From the NCBI RefSeq assembly GCF_023195775.1, contig NZ_CP096205.1, positions 806,001 through 870,000 of the forward strand: 64,000 bases of DNA, written 5' to 3'. This stretch comes from Flavobacterium azooxidireducens. Its GTDB lineage: Bacteria > Bacteroidota > Bacteroidia > Flavobacteriales > Flavobacteriaceae. The notes below the pieces were generated by a model that saw only the letters and a program-made list of their open reading frames with translations, had not been told where the DNA came from and made no database searches. Of the stretch, positions 36,088 to 44,823 are shown piece by piece (position 1 is the stretch's first letter; the number at the start of each line of letters is the position of its first letter). Both the position numbers and the translations under genes were made by a program.

Positions 36088-38074
36088 AGTTATAATCCGA
36101 ACGCATTCTGCCAATTCGTCGAGTGATGTTAACTTTTAACTTGTTGTAATCATTTATCATCGTGATAATTTCTTCCGGCGAAAGTTCGGGAGTTTCTTCT
36201 TGAATTTGAAGCATCAATTCACGATTCAGTTTATTGATTAAGTATTCTCTAAATGTTACGATTGTTTCGGTAACCAATCGAGAAAGAATTTCGAAATCGT
36301 CTTTTTCTTTTACAAAAACTTGCTTTTTATCCAACCATCCATGCAATTGATATTTTTCATCATTCATTAAAATATCCGTAACTACTTCTGCATGCTCGGG
36401 AACTAAATTATTGAGGTAATGATTTTTATCAAACGATTCATTTTGATGAAATTGTGCAACTAAATCAATATAAATGGCATTAAAAATCGGATTAGCCAAT
36501 TCAATTTCGTCTTCTTGTAAACTCAAATAAATGCGTTCGTATATTTTATGATTAACTTTTTCAATGGTTTCAATTTCCTTTCCGTTATCATCAAATTGAA
36601 TAAAAACATTTTCAAATTCCACTTCATGGTGACCATATAATAGTAGAATTTCCAGAATTGATTTTTCCAATAACGTAACAACATCAATTTTAGCGATGGT
36701 TTCGGTTGAATCATTTTTAACAACATCAAATACTTTTTGCTCTTGTTTGAATTTTTTGTTGGCTTCAGACAAATCTTTTTGAGCCATTTGTGCCAACGTG
36801 CTAAACAAAACATCTTCAGAAATATCCATGATTCGGCTACATTCTTGGATGTAGATTTCACGTTTAATTCGATCCGGAATTTTTGAAATACTAATCACCA
36901 TATCCCTAATTAAATCGGCTTTTTTGATGGGATCATTCTTTGCATCTTGCATCAATAAAGAAGCTTTGAACTGAATAAAATCTTTAGCATTTTCATCCAA
37001 ATACTTCACCAATTCATCATACGGTGTTTTTTTAGCAAAACTGTCCGGGTCGTCGCCATCAGGAAAAGAACACACTTTAACGTTCATTCCTTCTTCCAAA
37101 ATCAAATCAATTCCCCGAATGGATGCTCGTAAACCCGCCGCATCACCATCAAAAAGAACAGTAATATTTTTCGTTAAACGATTAATTAATCGAATTTGGT
37201 TTGGTGTTAAAGCCGTTCCGGAAGAAGAAACTACGTTTTCAATTCCGGCTTGATGCATTTGAATCACATCAGTATAACCTTCCACCAAAAAACAATTATC
37301 AAGTTTCGCAATGGATTGTTTGGCGTGAAAAATTCCGTAAAGCACATTACTTTTATGGTAAATTTCGCTTTCGGGAGAATTTAGATATTTGGCGGCTTTT
37401 TTATCATTCGTCAAAATTCGTCCACCAAAACCGAGCACTCTTCCCGACATACTTTGAATGGGGAACATCACACGACCTTTGAATCGGTCAAATTGTTTGT
37501 CTTCTCCAACAATTGTGAGTCCGGTTTTTTCAAGAAATTCTAATTTATAGGCTTTTCCGAGAGCTTCTTTGGTCAACGCATCCCACGTGTTTGGCGAATA
37601 ACCTAAATTGAATTTTTTGATTGTTTCGTTAGTAAAACCGCGTTCTTTAAAATAGGATAATCCGATAGCTTTGCCCTCTTCTTCTTCCCATAAAACATGT
37701 TGAAAATACTTGCTGGCAAATTCGGAAACCAAATACATGCTCTCTTTTTCATTGGCAACCAGCTTATCTTCGTCACTTGAAACGGTTTCTTCAATTTCGA
37801 TATTGTATTTTTTGGCTAAGTAGCGAATGGCTTCCGGAAACGAAAAATGCTCATGTTCCATCAAAAAAGTAACAGAATTTCCGCCTTTTCCGGTGCTAAA
37901 ATCTTTCCAAATCTGCTTTACCGGAGAAACCATGAACGAAGGCGATTTTTCATTGGAAAACGGACTCAATCCTTTCATATTACTACCGGCACGTTTGAGC
38001 TGGACAAAATCACCAATCACCTCCTCAACTCGGGCGGTTTCAAAAACTAAATCGATGGTGTTTTGCTTAATCAT
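36086..38074 (-). CDS. dnaG: DNA primase DnaG, zinc-binding residues lost
   Basis: A 662-residue primase that makes RNA primers at the fork. The N-terminal CHC2-type domain is recognisable (GLSPFSNEKSPSFMVSP), but the four zinc ligands are replaced by Ser37, Ser40, Asp58 and Thr61. The RNA polymerase domain has the usual EGYTDVIQMHQAG and the TOPRIM DGDAAG and DGDDPD motifs. The C-terminal helicase-interaction region is present. Everything else looks intact, so the enzyme is probably active. From memory such zinc-less primases occur in related flavobacteria. Confidence 0.96.
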   Translation of the reverse strand: MIKQNTIDLVFETARVEEVIGDFVQLKRAGSNMKGLSPFSNEKSPSFMVSPVKQIWKDFSTGKGGNSVTFLMEHEHFSFPEAIRYLAKKYNIEIEETVSSDEDKLVANEKESMYLVSEFASKYFQHVLWEEEEGKAIGLSYFKERGFTNETIKKFNLGYSPNTWDALTKEALGKAYKLEFLEKTGLTIVGEDKQFDRFKGRVMFPIQSMSGRVLGFGGRILTNDKKAAKYLNSPESEIYHKSNVLYGIFHAKQSIAKLDNCFLVEGYTDVIQMHQAGIENVVSSSGTALTPNQIRLINRLTKNITVLFDGDAAGLRASIRGIDLILEEGMNVKVCSFPDGDDPDSFAKKTPYDELVKYLDENAKDFIQFKASLLMQDAKNDPIKKADLIRDMVISISKIPDRIKREIYIQECSRIMDISEDVLFSTLAQMAQKDLSEANKKFKQEQKVFDVVKNDSTETIAKIDVVTLLEKSILEILLLYGHHEVEFENVFIQFDDNGKEIETIEKVNHKIYERIYLSLQEDEIELANPIFNAIYIDLVAQFHQNESFDKNHYLNNLVPEHAEVVTDILMNDEKYQLHGWLDKKQVFVKEKDDFEILSRLVTETIVTFREYLINKLNRELMLQIQEETPELSPEEIITMINDYNKLKVNITRRIGRMRSDYN

Positions 38075-38130
38075 TGGTGTTTTTTCGTAGCCTGTAAAAG
38101 TACAATTCAGTTTTTAAAAATAAGGAATTA

Positions 38131-38167
38131 AAAATAAAAAAAAGGTGCTTCAAAATGAAACACCTTT
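38131..38167 (-). terminator. Intrinsic terminator after the outer-membrane protein gene
   Basis: An AAAGGTG/CACCTTT stem with an inner TTCA/TGAA pairing is followed on the minus strand by a T-rich tail. It lies 30 bases past the stop at 38197. Confidence 0.85.
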
Positions 38168-38196
38168 AAACAAATGTATATTAACTCAAACAAATT

Positions 38197-39309
38197 TTAA
38201 TTGAAATCGAAACGTAACCCTAACGAAATGTTGTTTTGATCGACTGTATTGTTTTTAAACATTGGATTTAAGTCGTATTTTAGATACAAACTTGTGGCAC
38301 GATAACCGATGTAGGTTGACAAACCATAGGTAAAATCAGATGTATTAAAATCTCCTTTTTCTTTTACTTTTACACGAACATCATCTTCATTGAATTTTAG
38401 AATTTGCTTTGATTTTACGTTAAATCCGGCATATCCACCAATTCCTAGTCGGACACTTTTGTGTGATCTAAATCTCGCATCACCGTTTTCGCTAACCGAT
38501 TTTGGTGTAAAATCAAATTCTAAATGAAGTGGTAAAACCAAACTTACATTTCTAAAACGACTTTCTTTTAAATTTAAATCAAATTCTTCTAAATTGGTTT
38601 GCTCTCCATTTCTTACGAAGTAACGATTATTGGTTGGACGCAAATTGTTATACATTAATGACAAACCGTATTTGGCATGTAACAAGTTGTTGTTCTTGAA
38701 AATTCTGGTGTTGTAAGTCAAACCCCATTCATAAAAATGTGAACCCCAAACGCGGTAATCGCTGTCTTCCAACGAGCCGGTATCGCCATCGGTTACAAGG
38801 TTATTTAACCCAAAAGCAAACACAAATTGAGACGTAGTTCGTTTAGAATTTCTTTTGAATTTTTCTTTTTCGCCTTTGAAAATTTTCATTGAACCAATAT
38901 TAATTTCGGTATGATCTTCACCAATAGAATCATTTGCACTCGAACCTAGAATAATGGTGGTTCCGCCTCTTACCTTTTCTTCGGAATGTTTTACTTTACC
39001 ATCAACTGCATCTTTTATCAGTTGTTGTAATTTAGCTTCTTCGATGGCTACTTTTTCTTCAATGTTTTTGGCTCTTACTTCGGCTGCTTTTCGTTTTTCC
39101 GACTCTGCTTTTTCGGTTGAAATTGTTCCGTTTTCTAACAATTTATTGATGTCTTCCACTTCTTGTTTAAGAGCTTCTTTTTCTTGATTAGTGATTTTTT
39201 TGATGTTTTCTGAAATAGTTTTTGCTCTGCCATCAAATGTTTCCTGTCCATACATTTGGGTAACTAACGTGCATAGCAATACTGCTGCATAAAGGATAAT
39301 TTTTTGCAT
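38197..39309 (-). CDS. Secreted coiled-coil and outer-membrane beta-barrel-like protein
   Basis: A 370-residue protein with a signal peptide (cleavage after QMYG). A strongly helical, coiled-coil-prone stretch rich in Lys and Glu follows at about 28-100, then a C-terminal region of alternating strands ending in NISLGLRFDFN. This pattern suggests a small outer-membrane barrel with a periplasmic helix. It follows an ECF sigma factor and an anti-sigma-like gene and may be their target or partner. No named family is assigned. Confidence 0.75.
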   Translation of the reverse strand: MQKIILYAAVLLCTLVTQMYGQETFDGRAKTISENIKKITNQEKEALKQEVEDINKLLENGTISTEKAESEKRKAAEVRAKNIEEKVAIEEAKLQQLIKDAVDGKVKHSEEKVRGGTTIILGSSANDSIGEDHTEINIGSMKIFKGEKEKFKRNSKRTTSQFVFAFGLNNLVTDGDTGSLEDSDYRVWGSHFYEWGLTYNTRIFKNNNLLHAKYGLSLMYNNLRPTNNRYFVRNGEQTNLEEFDLNLKESRFRNVSLVLPLHLEFDFTPKSVSENGDARFRSHKSVRLGIGGYAGFNVKSKQILKFNEDDVRVKVKEKGDFNTSDFTYGLSTYIGYRATSLYLKYDLNPMFKNNTVDQNNISLGLRFDFN

Positions 39310-39345
39310 AATTTTAAAATTTAACTGTTCGTGATTTGATTGTTT

Positions 39346-40029
39346 TTACTCGTAATTTCGATTGGCCAAGGTTGACTTTACCGAATTGTATTTTTTATTA
39401 ATCGATTGAATAACTTTATCTCTAAATGTTTCATCTACTTCTTTTTCTGCCGAAGAAAGCAACGCATTTGCATCAACTTTTACGGATGGTTTTTTTGAAA
39501 TGTTTGGAATTTCAATCTTTTCTCCGGTTTCAATTTCGGCTAAAAGTGATTCGGCATTGATATATTTAGGAGTAGATATTTTGGGTTGATTTTCAACAAT
39601 TGTTTCTTCTTTTTTTGAATGATTATCCAATAAAAAATCTTTTTTAGGATCTATTTCAGCGGATGGTTTTTCTATTTTTTTTGTTGATTGATGAACGACT
39701 GCTTCATTTTCTTTTACTTCTGGTAAGTAATTTTCTATTTCAGGAGTTGACTCATTTTCAATCAATTTAGTTTCATTTTCCAAAACAATTTGGTTGGTTG
39801 GAATTACATTTTCAGTTGAATTTTCTTTGTTCATCATAAAAATTCCAAACATCGTAAATCCAACAAAAACTGCCGCAATAGAAAGCCATTTATAACTTCT
39901 TTTTGGTTTTTGTTCTTCTACCGAAAGCATAGCATCCAAACGATCCCAAGCATTTGACGAAGGTTGAATTTCTCGTTGATTCAACTTTTCTTTGATTTGT
40001 TTATCTATGTTATTCGGTTCCATTGTCAT
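39346..40029 (-). CDS. Membrane protein, probable anti-sigma factor
   Basis: A 227-residue protein with a cytoplasmic N-terminus (about 45 residues, with WDRLDAMLS), one membrane segment (WLSIAAVFVGFTMFGIFMM) and a long charged periplasmic tail. Its start overlaps the end of the ECF sigma gene by 20 bases. This is the usual arrangement for a sigma/anti-sigma pair, although no zinc-binding HxxxCxxC motif is present. A second start lies at 40023. The function is inferred from context and topology. Confidence 0.7.
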   Translation of the reverse strand: MTMEPNNIDKQIKEKLNQREIQPSSNAWDRLDAMLSVEEQKPKRSYKWLSIAAVFVGFTMFGIFMMNKENSTENVIPTNQIVLENETKLIENESTPEIENYLPEVKENEAVVHQSTKKIEKPSAEIDPKKDFLLDNHSKKEETIVENQPKISTPKYINAESLLAEIETGEKIEIPNISKKPSVKVDANALLSSAEKEVDETFRDKVIQSINKKYNSVKSTLANRNYE

Positions 40030-40570
40030 AATTTTTTAATCTGTTAATCTGATTTTGAAGCATCTTTCTGGCGTGTGACAATTGCGATTTTGATGTTCCT
40101 TCATTAATTCCCAACATTTCGGCAATTTCTTGATGTTTGTAACCTTCGATGGCGTAAAGATTAAAAATCATTTTATATCCATCCGGTAAACTATCGATGA
40201 GAAACTGAATATCATCAACTGAAAATTTGCTTTCGATGTCGTTATGTCTTTCTTCAAAAAAAGTTTCATCTTCTATAAATTTCACTTGCTTTTGAACCCT
40301 GATAAACGAAATGCATTCATTAATCATAATTCGTCTAATCCAACCTTCAAAACTGCCTTTGTGCTCAAAATTTTTTAAACTTGAAAAAACTTTCATAAAA
40401 GCGGTAATCATGACATCTTCTGCTTGCTGCAAATCTTTGATGTATTGTCTGCAAACGCCCAACATTTTTGGCGAAAATTTTGTGTAAATCTGATGTTGAG
40501 CATGCCGGTTATTTTCGACAGCTAATCGGATTGTGTTTTTCTCGTCTTGATGTAAGTTGATTACTTTCAT
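40010..40570 (-). CDS. RNA polymerase ECF sigma factor
   Basis: A 186-residue sigma-70 family protein of the extracytoplasmic-function type. The region 2 helix QAEDVMITAFMKVFSSLKNF with GSFEGWIRRIMINE is followed by region 4 (LPDGYKMIFNLYAIEGYKHQ, then a helix-turn-helix with EIAEMLGINEGTSKSQLSHA). It should direct transcription in response to an envelope signal passed by the overlapping downstream gene. No recognisable target promoter was identified. Confidence 0.93.
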   Translation of the reverse strand: MKVINLHQDEKNTIRLAVENNRHAQHQIYTKFSPKMLGVCRQYIKDLQQAEDVMITAFMKVFSSLKNFEHKGSFEGWIRRIMINECISFIRVQKQVKFIEDETFFEERHNDIESKFSVDDIQFLIDSLPDGYKMIFNLYAIEGYKHQEIAEMLGINEGTSKSQLSHARKMLQNQINRLKNYDNGTE

Positions 40571-40888
40571 TTTTACAAAATCAGTCGCGGTTTTCAGTCG
40601 CAGTTTTCAGGCTTTACAGATTAATTAGTGTTCTATTTACATAGACGAATGAAGTTTGAATTTAGTTGCATGGGTTTTGAAAAAAAAATGAAAAAAGTTG
40701 CAACAAATTAAAAATCAATAGTTTAAAATTAATTAAATATAATTAGCACTTATTGTAAAAATAGTTTTGCCTGCTTCGCAGGAGATTTCTATTTCGACTT
40801 CGTCATCTTGCGAAATGACAAAACTACGATTGCAAACTGTGACTGCAAACTGCGACTGTGACTGTCAACTAAAACTGCCAACTGAACA
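40571..40888. other. Intergenic region rich in repeats
   Basis: This 318-base gap upstream of the sigma factor gene holds a 13-base direct repeat (TCAGTCGCGGTTT and TCAGTCGCAGTTT at 40581 and 40594). It also holds the dispersed repeat at 40770-40823 and a string of AACTGC/GACTGC units at 40828-40888 in the opposite sense. No gene is seen. Confidence 0.7.
40770..40823. repeat. 54-bp dispersed palindromic repeat, copy 2
   Basis: The second copy of the element at 23484-23537. Its first hairpin is CCTG-CTTCG-CAGG where copy 1 has CCTA-CTTCG-TAGG, a paired change that keeps the stem. The second hairpin is identical. Confidence 0.85.
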
Positions 40889-41869
40889 CTACTTCTTCCT
40901 CTCAATAACATAATTCACCATCAAAATCAAAGCATCTTTATAAGGTGATGTTGGAAAGTGATTCAATAACTGGAGAGCTTCTTGTTGGTAAGTAATCATT
41001 TTTTCTTCTGCATAAACCAGTCCGTTGCTTTGTTTCACAAAATTGATTACCTCTTTTACTCTTTTCTTGTCTTTGTTGTGGTTTTTAACGGAATTGATAA
41101 GCCAACTTTTTTCTTTTGGCGTACAATTATTTAAAGTATAAATCAACGGCAATGTCATTTTTTGCTCTTTGATGTCAATTCCGGTGGGTTTTCCGATGGC
41201 ATCGTCGGTATAGTCAAACAAGTCATCTTTAATTTGAAATGCCATTCCGATAAGTTCCCCAAATTTTCGCATTCGTTCTACGATTTCCTGATTTTCGGGC
41301 AAAACAGAACATGCTCCGAGCGAACAACAAGCCGCAATTAACGTAGCTGTTTTTTGACGGATGATTTCGTAGTAAACGTCTTCGGTAATATCTAATCTTC
41401 GGGCTTTCTCGATTTGAAGTAATTCACCCTCACTCATTTCACGAACGGCAACTGAAATGATTTTCAATAAATCAAAATCATTGTTATCAATCGAAAGCAG
41501 TAATCCTTTAGATAGTAAAAAATCGCCCACTAAAACAGCGATTTTGTTTTTCCATAACGCATTAATGGAGAAAAATCCACGACGGCGATTGCTGTCGTCC
41601 ACCACGTCATCATGCACTAATGTGGCGGTGTGAATTAATTCGATAACCGAAGCACCCCGATAGGTTCGTTCGTTTATTAAACCTTCGGAAACCATTTTGG
41701 CGGTTAAGAAAACAAACATCGGACGCATTTGTTTTCCTTTTCGGTTCACGATATAATAGGTGATTCGGTTGAGCAACGCCACTTTGGAAGACATCGAATC
41801 GTAGAACTTTTTTTCAAAAAGTTCCATCTCTTTGATGATGGGTTGCTTAATTTGTTCGGTGATTTTCAT
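40889..41869 (-). CDS. Polyprenyl diphosphate synthase
   Basis: A 326-residue trans-prenyltransferase with the first aspartate-rich motif DDVVDD at 87-92 and the second, DDLFDYTDD, at 215-223, plus KGKQMRP and a GDFLLSKG segment. The length and motifs fit octaprenyl or heptaprenyl diphosphate synthases that make the menaquinone side chain. The product chain length cannot be read with confidence. It follows rlmN by 44 bases on the same strand. Confidence 0.93.
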   Translation of the reverse strand: MKITEQIKQPIIKEMELFEKKFYDSMSSKVALLNRITYYIVNRKGKQMRPMFVFLTAKMVSEGLINERTYRGASVIELIHTATLVHDDVVDDSNRRRGFFSINALWKNKIAVLVGDFLLSKGLLLSIDNNDFDLLKIISVAVREMSEGELLQIEKARRLDITEDVYYEIIRQKTATLIAACCSLGACSVLPENQEIVERMRKFGELIGMAFQIKDDLFDYTDDAIGKPTGIDIKEQKMTLPLIYTLNNCTPKEKSWLINSVKNHNKDKKRVKEVINFVKQSNGLVYAEEKMITYQQEALQLLNHFPTSPYKDALILMVNYVIERKK

Positions 41870-41913
41870 GAAAGTTCAAAGATAGTTAGAAAGTTAGAAA
41901 ATCACAACTGGAA

Positions 41914-42969
41914 TTATTCAGATACGGCTTCATTTTTATTCGCCAACTGACCACAAGCGGCATCAATGTCTTTTCCGCGACTTTTTCGAACTTTGGCAAT
42001 CACGCCAATTTTGTCTAATGCTTTCACATATTCGTCCAAAGCAGCATCCGAAGCTTGTTGAAACATCCCGTCATCAATTGGATTGTATTCGATTAAATTG
42101 ACTTTACACGGCACATATTTACAGAATTTCACCAATGCATCAATCGATTTTTTATCGTCGTTGATTCCTTTCCAAACCACATATTCATAAGTGATTTTGC
42201 TTTTAGTTTTTTGATACCAATATTCTAAACTTTCACGCAATTCTTTCAGCGGAAAACTTTTGGAAAAAGGCATAATTTCAGCACGAATTTCATCAATTGC
42301 AGAATGAAGCGAAACGGCTAATTTGAATTTGACTTCTTCATCGGCCATTTTTTTAATCATTTTAGGAATCCCCGAAGTAGAAAGTGTGATTCGTTTTGGC
42401 GACATTCCTAATCCTTCCGGCGAAGTAATCATTTCAATGGCTTTGATGACGTTGTTATAATTCATCAATGGTTCGCCCATTCCCATAAAAACGATGTTAG
42501 AAAGCGGTCGATCAAAATACAAACGACTTTCGTTATCGATGGCAACCACTTGATCGTAAATTTCGTCGGGATTTAAATTTCGCATTCGCTTTAAACGAGC
42601 GGTGGCACAAAAATTACAATCTAAACTACAACCTACTTGACTGGAAACACAAGCGGTGGTTCTGGTTGCGGTGGGAATCAAAACGCTTTCAACCACCAAG
42701 CCATCATACAAACGAACGGCGTTTTTCACAGTTCCGTCTTCGCTGCGTTGCATTTGATCTACTTTGATGTGGTTAATGACAAAATTATCTTCCAACATTT
42801 GACGGGTTTCTTTGGAAACATTTGTCATATCTTCAAAAGAATATACTTTTTTGCTCCACAACCATTCATACACTTGATTGCCACGGAAAGCTTTGTCGCC
42901 GTTAGCTACAAAAAAATCCCGTAGTTGTATTTTGGTCAATGCCCGAATGTCTTTTTTGGTGGTATTCAT
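41914..42969 (-). CDS. rlmN: Dual-specificity 23S rRNA/tRNA A2 methyltransferase RlmN
   Basis: A 351-residue radical SAM enzyme. The cluster motif C114-x3-C118-x2-C121 (CSLDCNFC) is present, GMGEPLMNYNNV follows, and the C-terminal catalytic cysteine is Cys339 in IDAACGQL. It methylates C2 of A2503 in 23S rRNA and A37 in some tRNAs. A TAAATTTG promoter box lies only 5 bases before the ATG, implying a very short or absent leader. Confidence 0.97.
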   Translation of the reverse strand: MNTTKKDIRALTKIQLRDFFVANGDKAFRGNQVYEWLWSKKVYSFEDMTNVSKETRQMLEDNFVINHIKVDQMQRSEDGTVKNAVRLYDGLVVESVLIPTATRTTACVSSQVGCSLDCNFCATARLKRMRNLNPDEIYDQVVAIDNESRLYFDRPLSNIVFMGMGEPLMNYNNVIKAIEMITSPEGLGMSPKRITLSTSGIPKMIKKMADEEVKFKLAVSLHSAIDEIRAEIMPFSKSFPLKELRESLEYWYQKTKSKITYEYVVWKGINDDKKSIDALVKFCKYVPCKVNLIEYNPIDDGMFQQASDAALDEYVKALDKIGVIAKVRKSRGKDIDAACGQLANKNEAVSE

Positions 42970-42973
42970 GGTG

Positions 42974-42981
42974 CAAATTTA
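42974..42981 (-). promoter_or_regulatory. -7 promoter box immediately before rlmN
   Basis: TAAATTTG on the minus strand ends 5 bases before the rlmN ATG, with a TTG 15 bases upstream. If used, the transcript would begin at or almost at the start codon. Confidence 0.45.
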
Positions 42982-43085
42982 AAAGGTTTTCAATTCAATA
43001 TAAGCTTTAATGCTATAAATAAATTGAAATCTTAAAACTTTTGCCAATAAAAAAAGAGATGACTTTTTATTTTTTATCAATTATA

Positions 43086-43907
43086 TTAATGAACAAAACC
43101 ATCAATAACATCATTTATGTTATTAAAAACAACAGTTCGATCATAACTGGGATAACCATTATAAACTATTTTGTTGTTCTTAACTATTATTATTGTTGGA
43201 TACTCAAAAACATTAATCTTAATTGCATCAGCACTTGAAAGTAGGTATAAATTATGAAAAGAGTATTTTTTATTTTCAATAAATGATTTTGTTCTCTCAA
43301 TATCATCATTCTTTAAAGAAACATTTACAGTATAAAACTCTAAATTATTGTTAGAAGCATACTTTTTCTTTAGTTTATCAAAATCAGGAAATTTTTCGAT
43401 ACAAATACCACAACTTGTTGTCCAAAAATCTAATACATAGATTTTATTTTTATCAAATTCAATAACCTCTTTATTTGAATCATAAAAGTTGATTGCGATA
43501 TCTTTTTCATAATTTTTTTTATAATTATTGTATGAAAAAATATTACTCATTAAAATAGTTGCCGAAAACCAAGAATAAATAAACACAACAATGAGAGTGA
43601 TTGCTTTTTTTAATAATGAACTTTTATAAAATCGATGAGCAAGATATATTGTAATAGGTGTAAGCACAATAAAAAACAAAATTTTTTGAAAATCAACTAA
43701 ATTAAAAATATGGAATAAGATTAAAATAAATGAATATGAAAAATACATAAAATATTTATTTAAATTAATTCCAAATTTAAGGTAAGCAAGAGTTATAAAA
43801 AAAACAGCTATTTGAAAAGTAGGCAAATAAAAACTATAATATGGATTAATTAAACCAATTAAAGTTTGATTAGAAAAAACAAGAACTATGTATAGAAAAT
43901 ATTTCAT
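43086..43907 (-). CDS. Membrane protein with C-terminal thioredoxin-like domain
   Basis: A 273-residue protein with four to five membrane segments in the first 122 residues. A periplasmic thioredoxin-like domain follows, with the active site CGIC (Cys166, Cys169) in DFWTTSCGICIEKF and a cis-proline loop EYPTIII. TlpA/ResA-type proteins of this kind reduce or form disulfides. It lies directly downstream of the eight-cysteine fulvocin-related lipoprotein, with a terminator-like hairpin between, so it may serve that protein. The ATG at 43907 is chosen because upstream in-frame codons run through the neighbour's gene. Confidence 0.78.
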   Translation of the reverse strand: MKYFLYIVLVFSNQTLIGLINPYYSFYLPTFQIAVFFITLAYLKFGINLNKYFMYFSYSFILILFHIFNLVDFQKILFFIVLTPITIYLAHRFYKSSLLKKAITLIVVFIYSWFSATILMSNIFSYNNYKKNYEKDIAINFYDSNKEVIEFDKNKIYVLDFWTTSCGICIEKFPDFDKLKKKYASNNNLEFYTVNVSLKNDDIERTKSFIENKKYSFHNLYLLSSADAIKINVFEYPTIIIVKNNKIVYNGYPSYDRTVVFNNINDVIDGFVH

Positions 43908-43924
43908 TAAATTCAATTTAAAAA

Positions 43925-43959
43925 CGTCTTTTCCAAAAAGTTCATTTTTGGAAAAGACG
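43925..43959. terminator. Bidirectional hairpin between lipoprotein and thioredoxin genes
   Basis: A perfect 15-base-pair stem (CGTCTTTTCCAAAAA with its complement) around loop GTTCA, with a T run on the plus side and TTTT on the minus side. It probably attenuates transcription from the lipoprotein gene into the thioredoxin gene. Confidence 0.8.
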
Positions 43960-43968
43960 CTGTTTTTT

Positions 43969-44727
43969 TTATCTGCATTTACCAGTACAATCTTCCAACA
44001 ATAAAAACCCACATCCTTTTTGATTATCGTCTCTGCAGTTACCTTTACTACAGGTGTTTGGTCCACAAGCAAACATACCTCCCCACTTACAATTACACAC
44101 TGGCAGTCCGCCCCCTCCATTAGATCCATCATCATGATTATGAGTTAAAACGTCTCTTGCTGTAGAATGAATATTATATTCAGAATCAGAATTATAAAAC
44201 TCAAACGAACAAAAAGTAATTCCTATAAATTCATCAGACCAATTAAATCTTTGACGTCCTTCTTCAATAATATTGTTAAAAAAAATAAAATCATCATTTG
44301 AAAGTGACTTGTCAAATTTCATCTTACTTATATGATTAAAAACTTTTTCAAATATATCTTTTTGATTTGGATTATTTATTTTTAGTAATTCAAATTTTTC
44401 AATCCAAATTGATTTTCTATTATCTTCATCAATAAATCTAAAAATAGCTCTTTGCTCCTCTCCGATGTAACCTGAAATATCCTTGAGATTTATATCATCA
44501 AATTTTGATTTATTTGATTTTACCCATGAATCAATTTTAGCATCTTCACTGTAAGACATGTTATCTTCAGTACTACAACCAATTATAAAGAATGAAAATG
44601 ACATATATAAAACTATTGATGTCATATTTATACCAAATAAACATTTCGGTTTTTGAAATATTGCATTCCAAAAACACTGATTTTTTTCTGATTTTCTCAA
44701 ATCTAAATTAAGCTCTGCTTTTCTCAT
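43969..44727 (-). CDS. Fulvocin C-related cysteine-rich lipoprotein
   Basis: A 252-residue product with eight cysteines in its last 45 residues: CNC, then FAC, NTC, GNC, GCGF and DCTGKC. The ending GCG...CTG.C matches, from memory, proteins annotated as bacteriocin fulvocin C-related. A hydrophobic stretch with lipobox-like FIIGC follows an in-frame ATG at 44625. If that start is used the product is an ordinary lipoprotein, whereas the start at 44727 adds 34 basic residues. A histidine/glycine-rich linker (HNHDDGSNGGGG) precedes the cysteine domain. Antibacterial function is not shown by the sequence. Confidence 0.7.
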   Translation of the reverse strand: MRKAELNLDLRKSEKNQCFWNAIFQKPKCLFGINMTSIVLYMSFSFFIIGCSTEDNMSYSEDAKIDSWVKSNKSKFDDINLKDISGYIGEEQRAIFRFIDEDNRKSIWIEKFELLKINNPNQKDIFEKVFNHISKMKFDKSLSNDDFIFFNNIIEEGRQRFNWSDEFIGITFCSFEFYNSDSEYNIHSTARDVLTHNHDDGSNGGGGLPVCNCKWGGMFACGPNTCSKGNCRDDNQKGCGFLLLEDCTGKCR

Positions 44728-44823
44728 AATGTAAATAATTTTGTGTTAATAAATATATATAGAGCTAAATTAATTACGAATTGAATTTCACCTCATCATA
44801 ATATTAATAAAATCAAACAAATA

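Noticed and set aside
42998..43080. Terminator after the thioredoxin gene
   Set aside because: Only an AAAAAG/CTTTTT stem with no GC content can be formed, too weak to call.
43908..44135. N-terminal extension of the thioredoxin ORF
   Set aside because: The extension lies in another frame of the cysteine-rich lipoprotein gene and reads through the terminator hairpin. The membrane protein begins naturally at 43907.
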